A model generated the notes under the pieces. The model had not been told where the DNA came from. It saw only the letters and a program-made list of their open reading frames with translations, and searched no databases. From the NCBI GenBank assembly GCA_963170125.1, contig CAUJFI010000004.1, forward strand, positions 1-43,209: 43,209 bases of DNA, written 5' to 3'. Shown here one piece after another: positions 15,530 to 24,463 of this stretch (position 1 is the first letter of the stretch; the number at the start of each line of letters is the position of its first letter). The stretch comes from Deinococcota bacterium. GTDB taxonomy: Bacteria > Deinococcota > Deinococci > Deinococcales > Trueperaceae. The translations under genes were made by a program, and so were the position numbers.

Positions 15530-16627
15530 TCATCCTAGGAGCTCCGAGCGCTGCTTGACGAGGCGCTCGGGGACCTCGGCCAGGACGTCCTCGAACATCG
15601 CCTCGACGGCGACGTCGCCCGCCGCCTGGGCCTGGGCGATGGCGTCGTCGACCTGCGCCCTCACGACGGCCTCCGCTTCCTTCTCGGCGGCGTCGTCCCA
15701 CAGGCCCCTGCGCGTCAGGAAGCGACGCAGCCTGGCGAGCGGGTCGCGCTTACGCCACGCCTCGACCTCCGCGCGGGGGCGGTAGCGCGAGTCGTCGTCG
15801 GCCGACGAGTGCCCGCCGTAGCGGTACACGAGGAGCTCGACCAGGGCGGGGCCGAAGCCGTCGCGCGCGCGTTGGACGGCCTCCCGCATGACGTAGTAGG
15901 CGGCGAGCGGGTCCATGCCGTCGACGAAGTAGCCGGGCATGCCGTAGGCGTGGGCCTTCGTGTAGATGCTGTCCGACCCCGTCTGCTTCTCGAACCCCAC
16001 GCTGATGGCGTAGCGGTTGTTCTGGCAGGCGAAGACGATGGGCGCACCCTGGGCGCCCGCGAAGTTGACGCCCGCGTGCCAGTCGCCCTCGCTCGTGGAG
16101 CCGTCGCCGAACGTGCAGACGGTCACCTGATCGGTGCCGCGCAGCTTCATGCTGATGGCGCAACCCGCCGCGGGCGGGATGTGCGACGCGATGGGCGAGG
16201 CGGCCGAGAAGACGTTTAGCTCCTTGGAGGAGGCGTGGTAGGGCATCTGCCTGGCCCGGCTCGGGTCGGCCGCCGTGCCCATGGCCTGCGCCACGAACTC
16301 GACGACGGGCACGCCGATGGCCAGCGGCAGCGTGACGTCGCGATAGTAGGGGAAGAGCCAGTCGTGACCGGCGCGCAGGGCGTGCGCGATGCCGACCTGC
16401 GCCCCCTCGTGTCCGCCGGAAGGGGCCACGAAGCTCACCTTGCCCTGGCGCTGGAGGCGGCTCATGCGCTCGTCGACGGCTCGGCCGAGGAGCATGTCCT
16501 GATACATGCGGCGCAGCTTGTCCGGACCCAGGTCGAGCTCGAACGGGGCAATCCACTCGCCCGACTCGCTCGTCACGGCGATGGGCTCGTCGGTGAACGG
16601 TTGGAAGAGTTGCGACTCTAGGATCAC
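15530..16627 (-). CDS. 2-oxo acid dehydrogenase E1 component, alpha subunit
   Basis: The alpha subunit binds thiamine diphosphate and starts decarboxylation of the 2-oxo acid, probably those from Val, Leu and Ile. The protein has 365 residues. The cofactor motif begins [17 protein letters not shown] and ends with FACQNN about 29 residues later. [28 protein letters not shown] and [16 protein letters not shown] are typical of branched-chain E1 alpha, the last being the regulatory/phosphorylation-loop region. It is the first gene of the operon. Start GTG 16627 has GGGAGG 6 nt upstream. The 270 nt up to the divergent membrane gene must hold its promoter, but I see no convincing box. Confidence 0.93.
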   Translation of the reverse strand: MILESQLFQPFTDEPIAVTSESGEWIAPFELDLGPDKLRRMYQDMLLGRAVDERMSRLQRQGKVSFVAPSGGHEGAQVGIAHALRAGHDWLFPYYRDVTLPLAIGVPVVEFVAQAMGTAADPSRARQMPYHASSKELNVFSAASPIASHIPPAAGCAISMKLRGTDQVTVCTFGDGSTSEGDWHAGVNFAGAQGAPIVFACQNNRYAISVGFEKQTGSDSIYTKAHAYGMPGYFVDGMDPLAAYYVMREAVQRARDGFGPALVELLVYRYGGHSSADDDSRYRPRAEVEAWRKRDPLARLRRFLTRRGLWDDAAEKEAEAVVRAQVDDAIAQAQAAGDVAVEAMFEDVLAEVPERLVKQRSELLG

Positions 16628-16897
16628 GCTGGCCTCCCTTCGTTCGCGTTTAGCGCTCTCCCGGTGGCGTTGTGACCCGCAGCGCGCGGCGGCTCGGATC
16701 TGGCTAGGCTCTTAACCATGGCTGGTCGGTAAGCTCGACCGGATCGTAGGTCGCCCGGCCCTGTGCACCGCGGACCGGCATGAACGCCCCGGTCGTCCCT
16801 TCGAGCGTTGGCCGCAGGATAGCACCTGGCTACATGAGGAGCCGTAGCGTATTCCCCACCACCGGCGCCAGGCGCGGTGGTATGAGGGAGTCCGATC

Positions 16898-17329
16898 GTG
16901 ACAACCCTGACCCGAGTCCTCCTCGCAGCGGCGACCCTGGCCGCCCTGCTCCTGTTGGCGGCGTCCGTGGCGAGCAAGGCGTGGCTCTGGCTCCTCTGCG
17001 CCGCGGTGATCTTCCTGTTCGTGTACGCCCGCAACGGCATCTACCCCGCCCTCATGCTGGGGGCGCTCCTGGCCGGCGCCGCCGTCGGCAGCCTGCTCGA
17101 GGTGGCGCTGCGGTGGCAGGGTGCCTTCCTCATGAGCATCGGCGCCGCGGCCATCACGGTCGAGGCCCTCGAAGAGCGACCGGGTAACTGGGCGTTCGTG
17201 TTCGGCGTCGCGTTCGTCGGGATCGGCACGGCAGTGGCTCTGGTGAGCGCCGGCACGCGCGGGTACCTCGCGTTCGTCCTCCTCGTCGCCGGGGGGGCGG
17301 CCGCGGCGGCGCTGCGGCACCGCCGGTGA
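16898..17329 (+). CDS. Small integral membrane protein, unknown function
   Basis: The protein has 143 residues with about five hydrophobic segments, at roughly 5-25, 28-44, 49-70, 78-93 and 100-140, and only short loops between them. It ends in a basic tail (RHRR). There is no family motif that I recognise. GTG 16898 is preceded by GAGGGAG 8-9 nt upstream. It is divergent from the E1-alpha operon and 320 nt upstream of citrate synthase; nothing in the sequence ties it functionally to either. Confidence 0.7.
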   Translation: MTTLTRVLLAAATLAALLLLAASVASKAWLWLLCAAVIFLFVYARNGIYPALMLGALLAGAAVGSLLEVALRWQGAFLMSIGAAAITVEALEERPGNWAFVFGVAFVGIGTAVALVSAGTRGYLAFVLLVAGGAAAAALRHRR

Positions 17330-17649
17330 GGCCGACGGCTCGGCGGCCGTGCGGAAGACCGGCCGGCGCGTTCGCCCGATAGGGCCCATCCGTGTGTGCG
17401 CCGCGAGTCCCCGCCGGGTAGACTGGAAGTCGACTTGAGGCCGCGGTAGCGGTCGAGCCGCGCACGGGGCAGCGCAACGAGCTTGGCACGAGGTGTCCGG
17501 GCCTAACCCCGTCCGCGACCACGGAGTTGAGCGGTTCCCAGGAAGCTGAGAGCAGCATCCGCGGCCACGCCAGCGCCGTCACGCCGCCGCGCAGCTGTTA
17601 AGGAAGCGAACCGCGAGTTCACACCTCGCGGTGGACACGCGGAGGATTC
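17330..17649 (+). other. Intergenic region upstream of citrate synthase
   Basis: These 320 nt hold no convincing gene; the reading frames here are shadows. A TAGACT box near 17419 and a TTGGCA/TAACCC pair near 17483-17510 are possible promoter elements, both weak. The gltA ribosome-binding site GGAGG lies at the end of the region. The long untranslated stretch may contain a structured leader, but I find no known riboswitch motif. Confidence 0.3.
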
Positions 17650-18792
17650 ATGGATCAGACGATCAACCGAGGCTTGGATGGCGTCTACATCGACACGAGC
17701 GCCATCTCTTTCATCGACGGCGGCAAGGGCCAGCTCGTCTATCGCGGCTACGACATCACGGAACTCGCCGACAAGGCCAGCTATGAGGAGGTCGTCTACC
17801 TCCTCTGGAACGGCCACCTCCCCAACGCCGAGCAGTTGGCGGAGTTCCGGGCGGAGATCGCCCCGCACTACGCCGTGCCGGGCGCCGTGTACGACCTCTA
17901 CCGCAACCTGCCTCACGGGCACTCACCGATGCACGCCATCCGCACCGCCGCGTCCATGCTCGGTGCCTACGACGACGACCCGGACGGAGTGGACCTGCCC
18001 AACGTCCGTCGCATCGGCCTCAAGCTCCTCGCCGAGTTCCAGACCATCACCGCGGCCTACGAGCGCATCCGCCGCGGCCTCCAGCCGGTCGCCCCGCGCC
18101 CCGACCTCAGCTTGGCCGGCAACTTCCTCTACACCCTCACCGGCGAGGTCCCGTCGGAGGCCGCCACGCGGGTGATGGACGTGGCGCTCGTGCTGCACGC
18201 GGAGCACGGCTCCAACGCGAGCACCTTCGTGGCGCGCGCCACCGCCTCGACCCTCACGGACGTCTACAGCGCCATCACCGCGGCCATCGGCGCCTTGAAG
18301 GGGCCGCTGCACGGCGGCGCCAACACGGCCGTCATGCAGGCGCTTGAAGAGATCGGAGACGTGGCGGGCGTGGAGCCGTACGTGCTCGGCGTGCTCGCGA
18401 AGCCGGGCGGCCGCGTGATGGGCTTCGGCCACCGCGTCTACAAGGTCCTCGACCCGCGCGCCCAGGTGCTGAAGGAAGTCAGCCGCAAGCTCGCGTTGGA
18501 GTCCGGCGACTCGAAGTGGTTCGACATGAGCCTCGAGATGGAGCGCGTGATGGACCGCGAGATGGCCAAGAAGGGCAAGGAGGTCAAGCCCAACGTGGAC
18601 TTCTTCTCCGCCTCCGTCTACCGCATGCTCGGCTTCCCGTCCGACATGTACACGCCCATCTTCGCCGTCGCCCGCATCAGCGGCTGGATGGCGCACCTCT
18701 TCGAGCAGTACGCCGACAACCGGCTCATGCGGCCGCGCCTCGCCTACTCGGGCACCATGGGGCTAGAGTTCGTACCCGTCGAGCGGCGCTGA
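17650..18792 (+). CDS. gltA: Citrate synthase
   Basis: The enzyme condenses acetyl-CoA with oxaloacetate to citrate, the entry step of the TCA cycle. The protein has 380 residues, the length of the short Gram-positive/Thermus-type (type I, dimeric) enzymes rather than the longer hexameric ones. Key motifs are FIDGGKGQLVYRGYDI at the start, the catalytic histidines in GPLHGGANTAVM and MGFGHRVYK, and the catalytic aspartate in NVDFFSASVY. A 2-methylcitrate synthase has the same overall form and cannot be fully excluded. GGAGG lies 5 nt before ATG 17650. The gene is monocistronic and closed by a strong hairpin. Confidence 0.93.
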   Translation: MDQTINRGLDGVYIDTSAISFIDGGKGQLVYRGYDITELADKASYEEVVYLLWNGHLPNAEQLAEFRAEIAPHYAVPGAVYDLYRNLPHGHSPMHAIRTAASMLGAYDDDPDGVDLPNVRRIGLKLLAEFQTITAAYERIRRGLQPVAPRPDLSLAGNFLYTLTGEVPSEAATRVMDVALVLHAEHGSNASTFVARATASTLTDVYSAITAAIGALKGPLHGGANTAVMQALEEIGDVAGVEPYVLGVLAKPGGRVMGFGHRVYKVLDPRAQVLKEVSRKLALESGDSKWFDMSLEMERVMDREMAKKGKEVKPNVDFFSASVYRMLGFPSDMYTPIFAVARISGWMAHLFEQYADNRLMRPRLAYSGTMGLEFVPVERR

Positions 18793-18835
18793 GCAGCGGC
18801 TGAGCGCCGAACGCTAGCGACAACGTAACGACGAC

Positions 18836-18870
18836 GCTCGGGTCCTGTCACAAGCTGACAGGACCCGAGC
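18836..18870. terminator. 15-bp perfect hairpin between convergent genes
   Basis: GCTCGGGTCCTGTCA (18836-18850) and TGACAGGACCCGAGC (18856-18870) are exact reverse complements around a 5-nt loop (CAAGC). It lies between the convergent ends of gltA and the hydrolase gene and can work in both directions. No long T-run follows on either strand. Confidence 0.75.
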
Positions 18871-18890
18871 GCTTGGGCGGCGCGCTTGCT

Positions 18891-20092
18891 TCAGTCGGCC
18901 GCAGCGCGCACCTGCAAGCCGGCGAGAAACTCACGCAACCAGAGCGCGTAACGCGCGGGGTCGTGGTTCCACGCCTCCACGTGCTCGACGCCCGGCAGGC
19001 GCAAGTAGGTCAGGGGCGAGCGCACGGCGGCTGCGAAGGCGTCCACGGCGGCGATGGGCACGGTCGAGTCGTCCTCGCCGGCGATCAGCAGCACCGGCAC
19101 GCCGATGGCGGGTGCGGAGGCCGCCTGCTCCAAGCCGCCGAAGTCGGCGCCCGTGCGCAAGCGCGCGGCTAGCAGCGCCAGGCTGGTGAGGGTGGCGGGG
19201 AGGGGCATACCTGCCTTCTCGGCCCCGAGATCCACCACCGCGGAGACGCTCACGAGCGGCGAGTCGAGGACCAGGCCGACGACCTCGGGCGCCGCCTGCG
19301 GCCAGCGCTCGAGCGCCTCGAGGGCTACCGCCCCGCCCATAGAGAGGCCGTAGAGGACGACGCGGTCGTGCCCGCGCCTGGCGAGCTCGAGCGCTCCGAC
19401 GAGGGCGTCCTGCCATTCGCTGGCGCCGTAGTGGTAGAGGCCGTCAGGGCTGGGGTCGCTGGCGTCGTGGTTGCGGTAGGCCAGCGCCAGCACCGGCAGC
19501 CCCGCCGAGTGTAGCGCCTGGGTGAAGCGCAGTGTCTCGATCAGCTCGCCGCGCCGCCGCCCATGGAGGAGGAGCACGGCCGTGCGCTGCTCGCCGGGCA
19601 CGTACCAGGCGCGCAGCTTGCCGACCGGCCCCTGCAACGTCAGGTCCTCGAAGGGCAGCCCCAGGTCCGTCAGCGGGTCGTGGCGATAGTAGAAGTTGTC
19701 CATCCGCGCCGGCGCGCCCGCCGTCGGTGGTGTACCAGCGAGCAGCTCGACCGCACGGGTCACCACGCCGCCCACGTCCGAGAGCGTCTCCACCAGCGCC
19801 GCGTGGCCGCCGTCCCACATGACGGCGTAGGTGCCCTGGAGCCGCGGGTTGGCGTGCTGCGCGGGCCGGCCAACGGCGTCACCAGCGGCGTGCCCCGGCA
19901 GCGCCGGCGCCGGGATCCCGACGGCGTACCGCCCGCCCCCCAGGTCCTCGACGGTCTCGAGCTCGAACTCCGGCATGAGCCCGTACGGGCTGGGCACGAT
20001 CACCCGACTGGAGAGGACCCAGCCGACAGCCGCCACGGCGACGACCGCCAGGACGACCAGACCGACGAACGACCAGACGAGCACGGCGCGCC

Positions 20093-20096
<4 letters not shown>
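18891..20096 (-). CDS. Membrane-anchored alpha/beta hydrolase
   Basis: The protein has 401 residues. An N-terminal hydrophobic helix at about 7-30 anchors it to the membrane with the catalytic part outside. After a linker of about 130 residues comes an alpha/beta hydrolase fold with the nucleophile elbow GLSMGGA, an aspartate in GEDDSTVP and a histidine in GVEHVEAW, giving a complete triad. The oxyanion region is LLLHGRRRG. It may be an esterase or peptidase; the substrate is not readable. GTG 20096 overlaps the purA stop by 4 nt (GTGA), so it is co-translated with purA although no functional link is obvious. Confidence 0.85.
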
Positions 20097-21304
<1,208 letters not shown>

Positions 21305-21463
21305 CCGCCCTCCACGGCCAGCGCGCCCGCCAGCGTCTCGCATGGGCGCCTCGAGCCTCGGGCAGCCTACCAGGCCCTAGCCTGGGGAGAAGAGGCCTCG
21401 CGGGGCCAGGGGCGACCGCGGCCCGTTGGCCGCCTCCGCTAGCGCGCGGCGCGGCCGCGGGAG

Positions 21464-21469
21464 TACTCT
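21464..21469 (+). promoter_or_regulatory. -10 box of leaderless C26 hydrolase transcript
   Basis: TACTCT is followed by 6 nt and ATG 21476, with no ribosome-binding site between. The box has only the TA and final T of the consensus, which is the minimum of the pattern seen at other starts in this window. Confidence 0.4.
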
Positions 21470-21475
21470 GGCACG

Positions 21476-22213
21476 ATGTCCGACCATAGACCGCGCGTCC
21501 TGCTCAGCACCGGAATCAGCGTTCGCACCACGGGCCTCCTACGCGAGGACTCCGGCACCGGACGCAACTACTCGCAGGCCGTCGCGCTGGCGGGCGGCCT
21601 GCCTACGATGGTGGCCGTGCTGGACGAGCAGCTCGTCGGGGAGTACGCGGCCGTGAACGACGCCCTCCTCCTCACGGGCGGCGTCGACGTCGACCCCGCC
21701 CTCTTCGGCGCCACCCCGCACCCCGACCTCGGCAGCGTCGACGAACGCCGCGACGGCTTCGAGATCGCGCTCTACCGCGCGTTCCGCAAGCTGGGCAAGC
21801 CGGTGCTCGGCATCTGCCGCGGTCACCAGGTCATCAACGTGGCCGAGGGCGGCACCCTGCACCAGCACGTCCCCGCGCTGCCGGAAGCGTGGCAGCACGA
21901 GCAGCACGACCTCCGCGGCTCACCCCTCCACCCGGTGAAGCTCACGCCCGGCAGCCGGTTGGCGAGCGCCTTCGGCAAGACGGACGTGCGCACGAACAGC
22001 TACCACCATCAGGCCGTCGACGTCGTCGGAGCCGGCCTCAAGGCCGTGGCGCACTCGGGCGACGGGCTCGTCGAGGCCGTCGAGGAGCGCCACGGCTCCT
22101 GGGTCCTCGGCGTCCAGTGGCATCCGGAGATGGCCTACAAGGAGCACCCGGAGCACCTCGCCCCGTTCCGGCTCCTGCTCGAAGCCCTCAAGGCGGTGGG
22201 CGCCATGGCCTGA
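21476..22213 (+). CDS. Class I glutamine amidotransferase-like hydrolase (peptidase C26, PuuD-like)
   Basis: The protein has 245 residues and is a stand-alone glutamine amidotransferase-fold hydrolase. Relatives cleave gamma-glutamyl bonds, for example gamma-glutamyl-GABA in putrescine breakdown. The nucleophile cysteine is in GKPVLGICRGHQVINV and the His-Glu pair in GVQWHPEM. DALLLTGGVDVDP and the HHQAVD motif are typical of the PuuD group. The actual substrate is unknown. Translation probably begins on a leaderless mRNA. It converges on msrC with only 2 nt between the stops. Confidence 0.88.
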   Translation: MSDHRPRVLLSTGISVRTTGLLREDSGTGRNYSQAVALAGGLPTMVAVLDEQLVGEYAAVNDALLLTGGVDVDPALFGATPHPDLGSVDERRDGFEIALYRAFRKLGKPVLGICRGHQVINVAEGGTLHQHVPALPEAWQHEQHDLRGSPLHPVKLTPGSRLASAFGKTDVRTNSYHHQAVDVVGAGLKAVAHSGDGLVEAVEERHGSWVLGVQWHPEMAYKEHPEHLAPFRLLLEALKAVGAMA

Positions 22214-22215
22214 GT

Positions 22216-22746
22216 TCAGTCGCCGCGGGTCGCCGCCCGCCAGTCGACGACCGGCGTGATGTCCTTGACGATCGTCTCGAGGGCGCGCCTGTCCTCGATG
22301 TCGAAGTTGGCCACCCTGGCACTGTCGAGGTCTAGCACCCCAACCACCTGACCGTCGACGACGATCGGCACGACGATCTCGGAGCGCGAGCGCGCGTCGC
22401 AGGCGATGTGGCCGGGGAACGCGGTCACGTCCGGCACGACCTGGGTGCGGCGCTCGGCGACGGCCGCGCCGCACACCCCCCGGCCCACGGCGATGCGCAC
22501 ACAGGCCGGTCGGCCCTGGAACGGCCCGAGGACGAGCTCGCCGCCCTTCATCAGGTAGAAGCCCGCCCAGTTGAGCCCCGGAACGTGCTCGAAGACGGCC
22601 CCTGCGACGTTGGCGAGGTTCGCCAGCCAGTCCGTCTCGCCCGCGACGAGCGCGAGGACGTAGCGGCGCAGCTCGATGTAGCGGTCGTTCTTGCTGGCGC
22701 CCTCGGCTAGGGGCGGGACGTAGTCGACTTCGTGATGGGTGAGCAT
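22216..22746 (-). CDS. msrC: Free methionine-(R)-sulfoxide reductase (GAF-type)
   Basis: fRMsr reduces the R-sulfoxide of free methionine, using a GAF fold instead of the MsrA/MsrB folds. The protein has 176 residues. The three family cysteines are present as Cys82 (GRPACVRI), Cys92 (GRGVCGAA) and Cys116 (PGHIACDA), two positions before those of E. coli (84, 94, 118). GLNWAGFYL, LGPFQGRPA, SRSEIVVPI and GVLDLDS complete the family pattern. The start lies 3 nt after the stop of the upstream VOC fragment gene, without its own clear ribosome-binding site, so it depends on coupling. Confidence 0.93.
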   Translation of the reverse strand: MLTHHEVDYVPPLAEGASKNDRYIELRRYVLALVAGETDWLANLANVAGAVFEHVPGLNWAGFYLMKGGELVLGPFQGRPACVRIAVGRGVCGAAVAERRTQVVPDVTAFPGHIACDARSRSEIVVPIVVDGQVVGVLDLDSARVANFDIEDRRALETIVKDITPVVDWRAATRGD

Positions 22747-22749
22747 CGG

Positions 22750-22953
22750 TCAGTTGCCACCGGAGCGGTTGCCCGCGAAGTAGACCATCCAGTGGCTGCC
22801 CTCGGGGTCCTTGAGCGCGGCGTAGAACTCCGCGAAGCCGGTGTCGCCGAGGGGCATGACGATCCGCTGAGCGCCGGCGCTCAGGCCTGCGTACAGCCGC
22901 CGCGCCTCGTCGGCGTTGCGGGAGAAGTTCGGGTAAGGATCGAACGGCACCAT
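22750..22953 (-). CDS. Half-length VOC (PhnB-like) protein
   Basis: The protein has only 67 residues. NADEARRLYAGLSAGAQRI, then VMPLGDT, YAALKDPEGSHWMVYF, match the C-terminal half of PhnB-like vicinal-oxygen-chelate proteins, which usually have 130-150 residues. The N-terminal half is missing. ATG 22953 has GAGGAG 5 nt upstream, and upstream sequence in this frame does not look like VOC, so the short gene seems to be truly expressed rather than clipped. It could be a single beta-alpha-beta3 module that dimerises, or a remnant kept to drive translation of msrC. It is the first gene of the pair. Confidence 0.7.
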   Translation of the reverse strand: MVPFDPYPNFSRNADEARRLYAGLSAGAQRIVMPLGDTGFAEFYAALKDPEGSHWMVYFAGNRSGGN

Positions 22954-23079
22954 GCTGCTCCTCGTTTCCGGGCGCCCGCCTCGGTGCCCAGCCCTGGGCG
23001 TCCACGATACACGCCGTTCAGTCCTCCAGGTTGCGCCGGCCCCCGGCGCCGACCCGCGCACCCTGTCGAACGACCTCGG

Positions 23080-23107
23080 TTGACACGCGGCTCTCACCTG
23101 TTACACT
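23080..23107 (+). promoter_or_regulatory. Promoter of the aromatic amino acid operon
   Basis: A perfect -35 box TTGACA (23080-23085) and a -10 box TACACT (23102-23107) are 16 nt apart. This is the strongest promoter in the window. Transcription would begin near 23114, next to an ATG at 23115 that is in frame with the leader peptide. Confidence 0.8.
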
Positions 23108-23144
23108 CTCCGCCATGACCAGACCGCTCTCGGGAGGTGGTGCC

Positions 23145-23222
23145 GTGGACGATGGCTATGACTATAGCTACGCGTATCCGTTCGACGTCGCCACCCTAGC
23201 GGTCGTAGACGTCACCCCGTAA
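23145..23222 (+). CDS. Tyr/Phe-rich leader peptide of the aroF-tyrA operon
   Basis: The frame encodes 25 residues from GTG 23145, with GGAGG 7 nt upstream. Residues 5-13 are YDYSYAYPF: four tyrosines at every second position, then a phenylalanine. It is followed by hairpin-forming RNA and then by DAHP synthase and prephenate dehydrogenase, the first and tyrosine-specific steps of aromatic synthesis. That is the arrangement of an attenuation leader such as pheL or trpL, in which ribosome stalling at scarce Tyr-tRNA changes downstream RNA folding. A second start, ATG 23115, lies 7 nt after the -10 box, is in frame, and would give a 35-residue version on a leaderless mRNA. The sequence is seen; the role is inferred from the pattern. 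Confidence 0.8.
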   Translation: MDDGYDYSYAYPFDVATLAVVDVTP

Positions 23223-23407
23223 GCGCTCGCGGCAGCACGGCTGCCAGCCGCCCGGACAGTGTGTGAGCGCCCGGGTCGCGCCAAGCGGACCGCCCACACG
23301 GGCTCGCAGACCCACACGTGACCGAACCCCCCCGGCCAAGCCAGCGCCGCCGTGGCGCAGCGACCGCCGAGCCATACCGCGAACTCGACGCGCGCCACGG
23401 ATGGCGC
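23223..23407 (+). promoter_or_regulatory. Candidate attenuator with alternative hairpins
   Basis: Several stems follow the leader peptide: GGCAGC/GCTGCC (23231-23245); GCGCTC (23223-23228) with GAGCGC (23265-23270); CCCGG/CCGGG (23251-23275); and GGTC/GACC (23274-23291). Near the gene, GCGCC/GGCGC (23344-23358) and GCGCCA/TGGCGC (23392-23407) can form together, but both are excluded by the longer pairing GTGGCGC (23352-23358) with GCGCCAC (23392-23398). The last hairpin ends 5 nt before the aroF ribosome-binding site AAGGAG. No T-run follows any stem, so control of translation or Rho-dependent termination fits better than intrinsic termination. Confidence 0.55.
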
Positions 23408-23426
23408 ACCCCAAGGAGATACAGCC

Positions 23427-24458
23427 ATGGTCATCGTCATGACCAAGAACGCCCCGAAAGAGTCCCTTGAGCGAGTCCTCTCCGAGGTGAGGGCCCGCGG
23501 CTTCACGCCCCACGTCAGCGAGGGCGAATCGCGCACCCTCATCGGCGCCATCGGCCCGGCCCCGACCGAGGAGGTCAGGGAGCAGTTCGCGGCCCTGCCC
23601 GGCGTCGACACCGTCATGCGCATCTCCAAGCCGTACAAGCTCGCCTCGCGCGAGTTCCGGCACGACGACTCGACCGTCACGATCGGCGCGCCCGGCAGAG
23701 GCGCCGTCCGGACGGGCAACGGCACGTTCGTCGTGGCCGCCGGGCCGTGCGGGGTCGAGACCCGCGAGCAGCTCAACGAGGCCGCCGCCATCGTCAAGAG
23801 GCACGGCGCGACCGTGTTGCGCGGCGGCGCCTACAAGCCGCGCACGAGCCCGTACTCGTTCCAGGGGCTCGGGCAGGAGGGCCTGAGGATCCTCGAGGAC
23901 GCCCGGGCGGCTACCGGCCTCCCGATCGTCACGGAGGTGACGGCGCCCGAGCTCGTCGAGACGGTGGCGAGCAGCGCGGACATGCTCCAGATCGGCGCGC
24001 GCAACACGCAGAACTTCGCCCTCCTCGCGGAGGTCGGCAAGGCCGGTAAGCCCGTGCTCTTCAAGCGCGGCATGAGCACGTCGATCAGCGAGTTCCTGCA
24101 GGCCGCCGAGTACGTCCTCAGCCAGGGCAACCCGAACGTCGTGCTGTGCGAGCGCGGCATCAGGACGTTCGAGACGAGCACGCGCTTCACCCTCGACGTG
24201 AGCGCCGTACCCGTGCTCAAGGAGCTCTCCCACCTCCCCGTCTGGGTGGACCCGAGCCACGCCGCCGGCCGGCGCGGGCTCGTGCCGTCCTTGGCGTTGG
24301 CCAGCGCGGCCGCAGGCGCGGACGGCCTCATCGTCGAGGTGCACGCCAGGCCGGAGGAGGCCAAGTCCGACGCTGCGCAGCAGCTCGACGACGCCGAGTT
24401 CGGGCAGCTCATGGCGCGCTTGCGCGGCGTGGTGGCCGCGCTCGGCAAGAGCCTGTAA
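23427..24458 (+). CDS. aroF: 3-deoxy-7-phosphoheptulonate (DAHP) synthase
   Basis: The enzyme joins phosphoenolpyruvate and erythrose 4-phosphate in the first step of the shikimate pathway. ATG 23427, with AAGGAG 8 nt upstream, gives 343 residues. Residues 1-70 form the ferredoxin-like regulatory domain (MVIVMTKNAPKESLERV) of the Thermotoga-type short enzymes, through which tyrosine inhibits. The TIM barrel has VVAAGPCGVETREQ, LRGGAYKPRTSPYSFQG, VLCERGIRTFE and VWVDPSHAAGRR, covering metal and PEP ligands. Control by both the leader peptide and the regulatory domain is likely. It is followed 5 nt later by tyrA. Confidence 0.95.
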   Translation: MVIVMTKNAPKESLERVLSEVRARGFTPHVSEGESRTLIGAIGPAPTEEVREQFAALPGVDTVMRISKPYKLASREFRHDDSTVTIGAPGRGAVRTGNGTFVVAAGPCGVETREQLNEAAAIVKRHGATVLRGGAYKPRTSPYSFQGLGQEGLRILEDARAATGLPIVTEVTAPELVETVASSADMLQIGARNTQNFALLAEVGKAGKPVLFKRGMSTSISEFLQAAEYVLSQGNPNVVLCERGIRTFETSTRFTLDVSAVPVLKELSHLPVWVDPSHAAGRRGLVPSLALASAAAGADGLIVEVHARPEEAKSDAAQQLDDAEFGQLMARLRGVVAALGKSL

Positions 24459-24463
24459 GCCGC

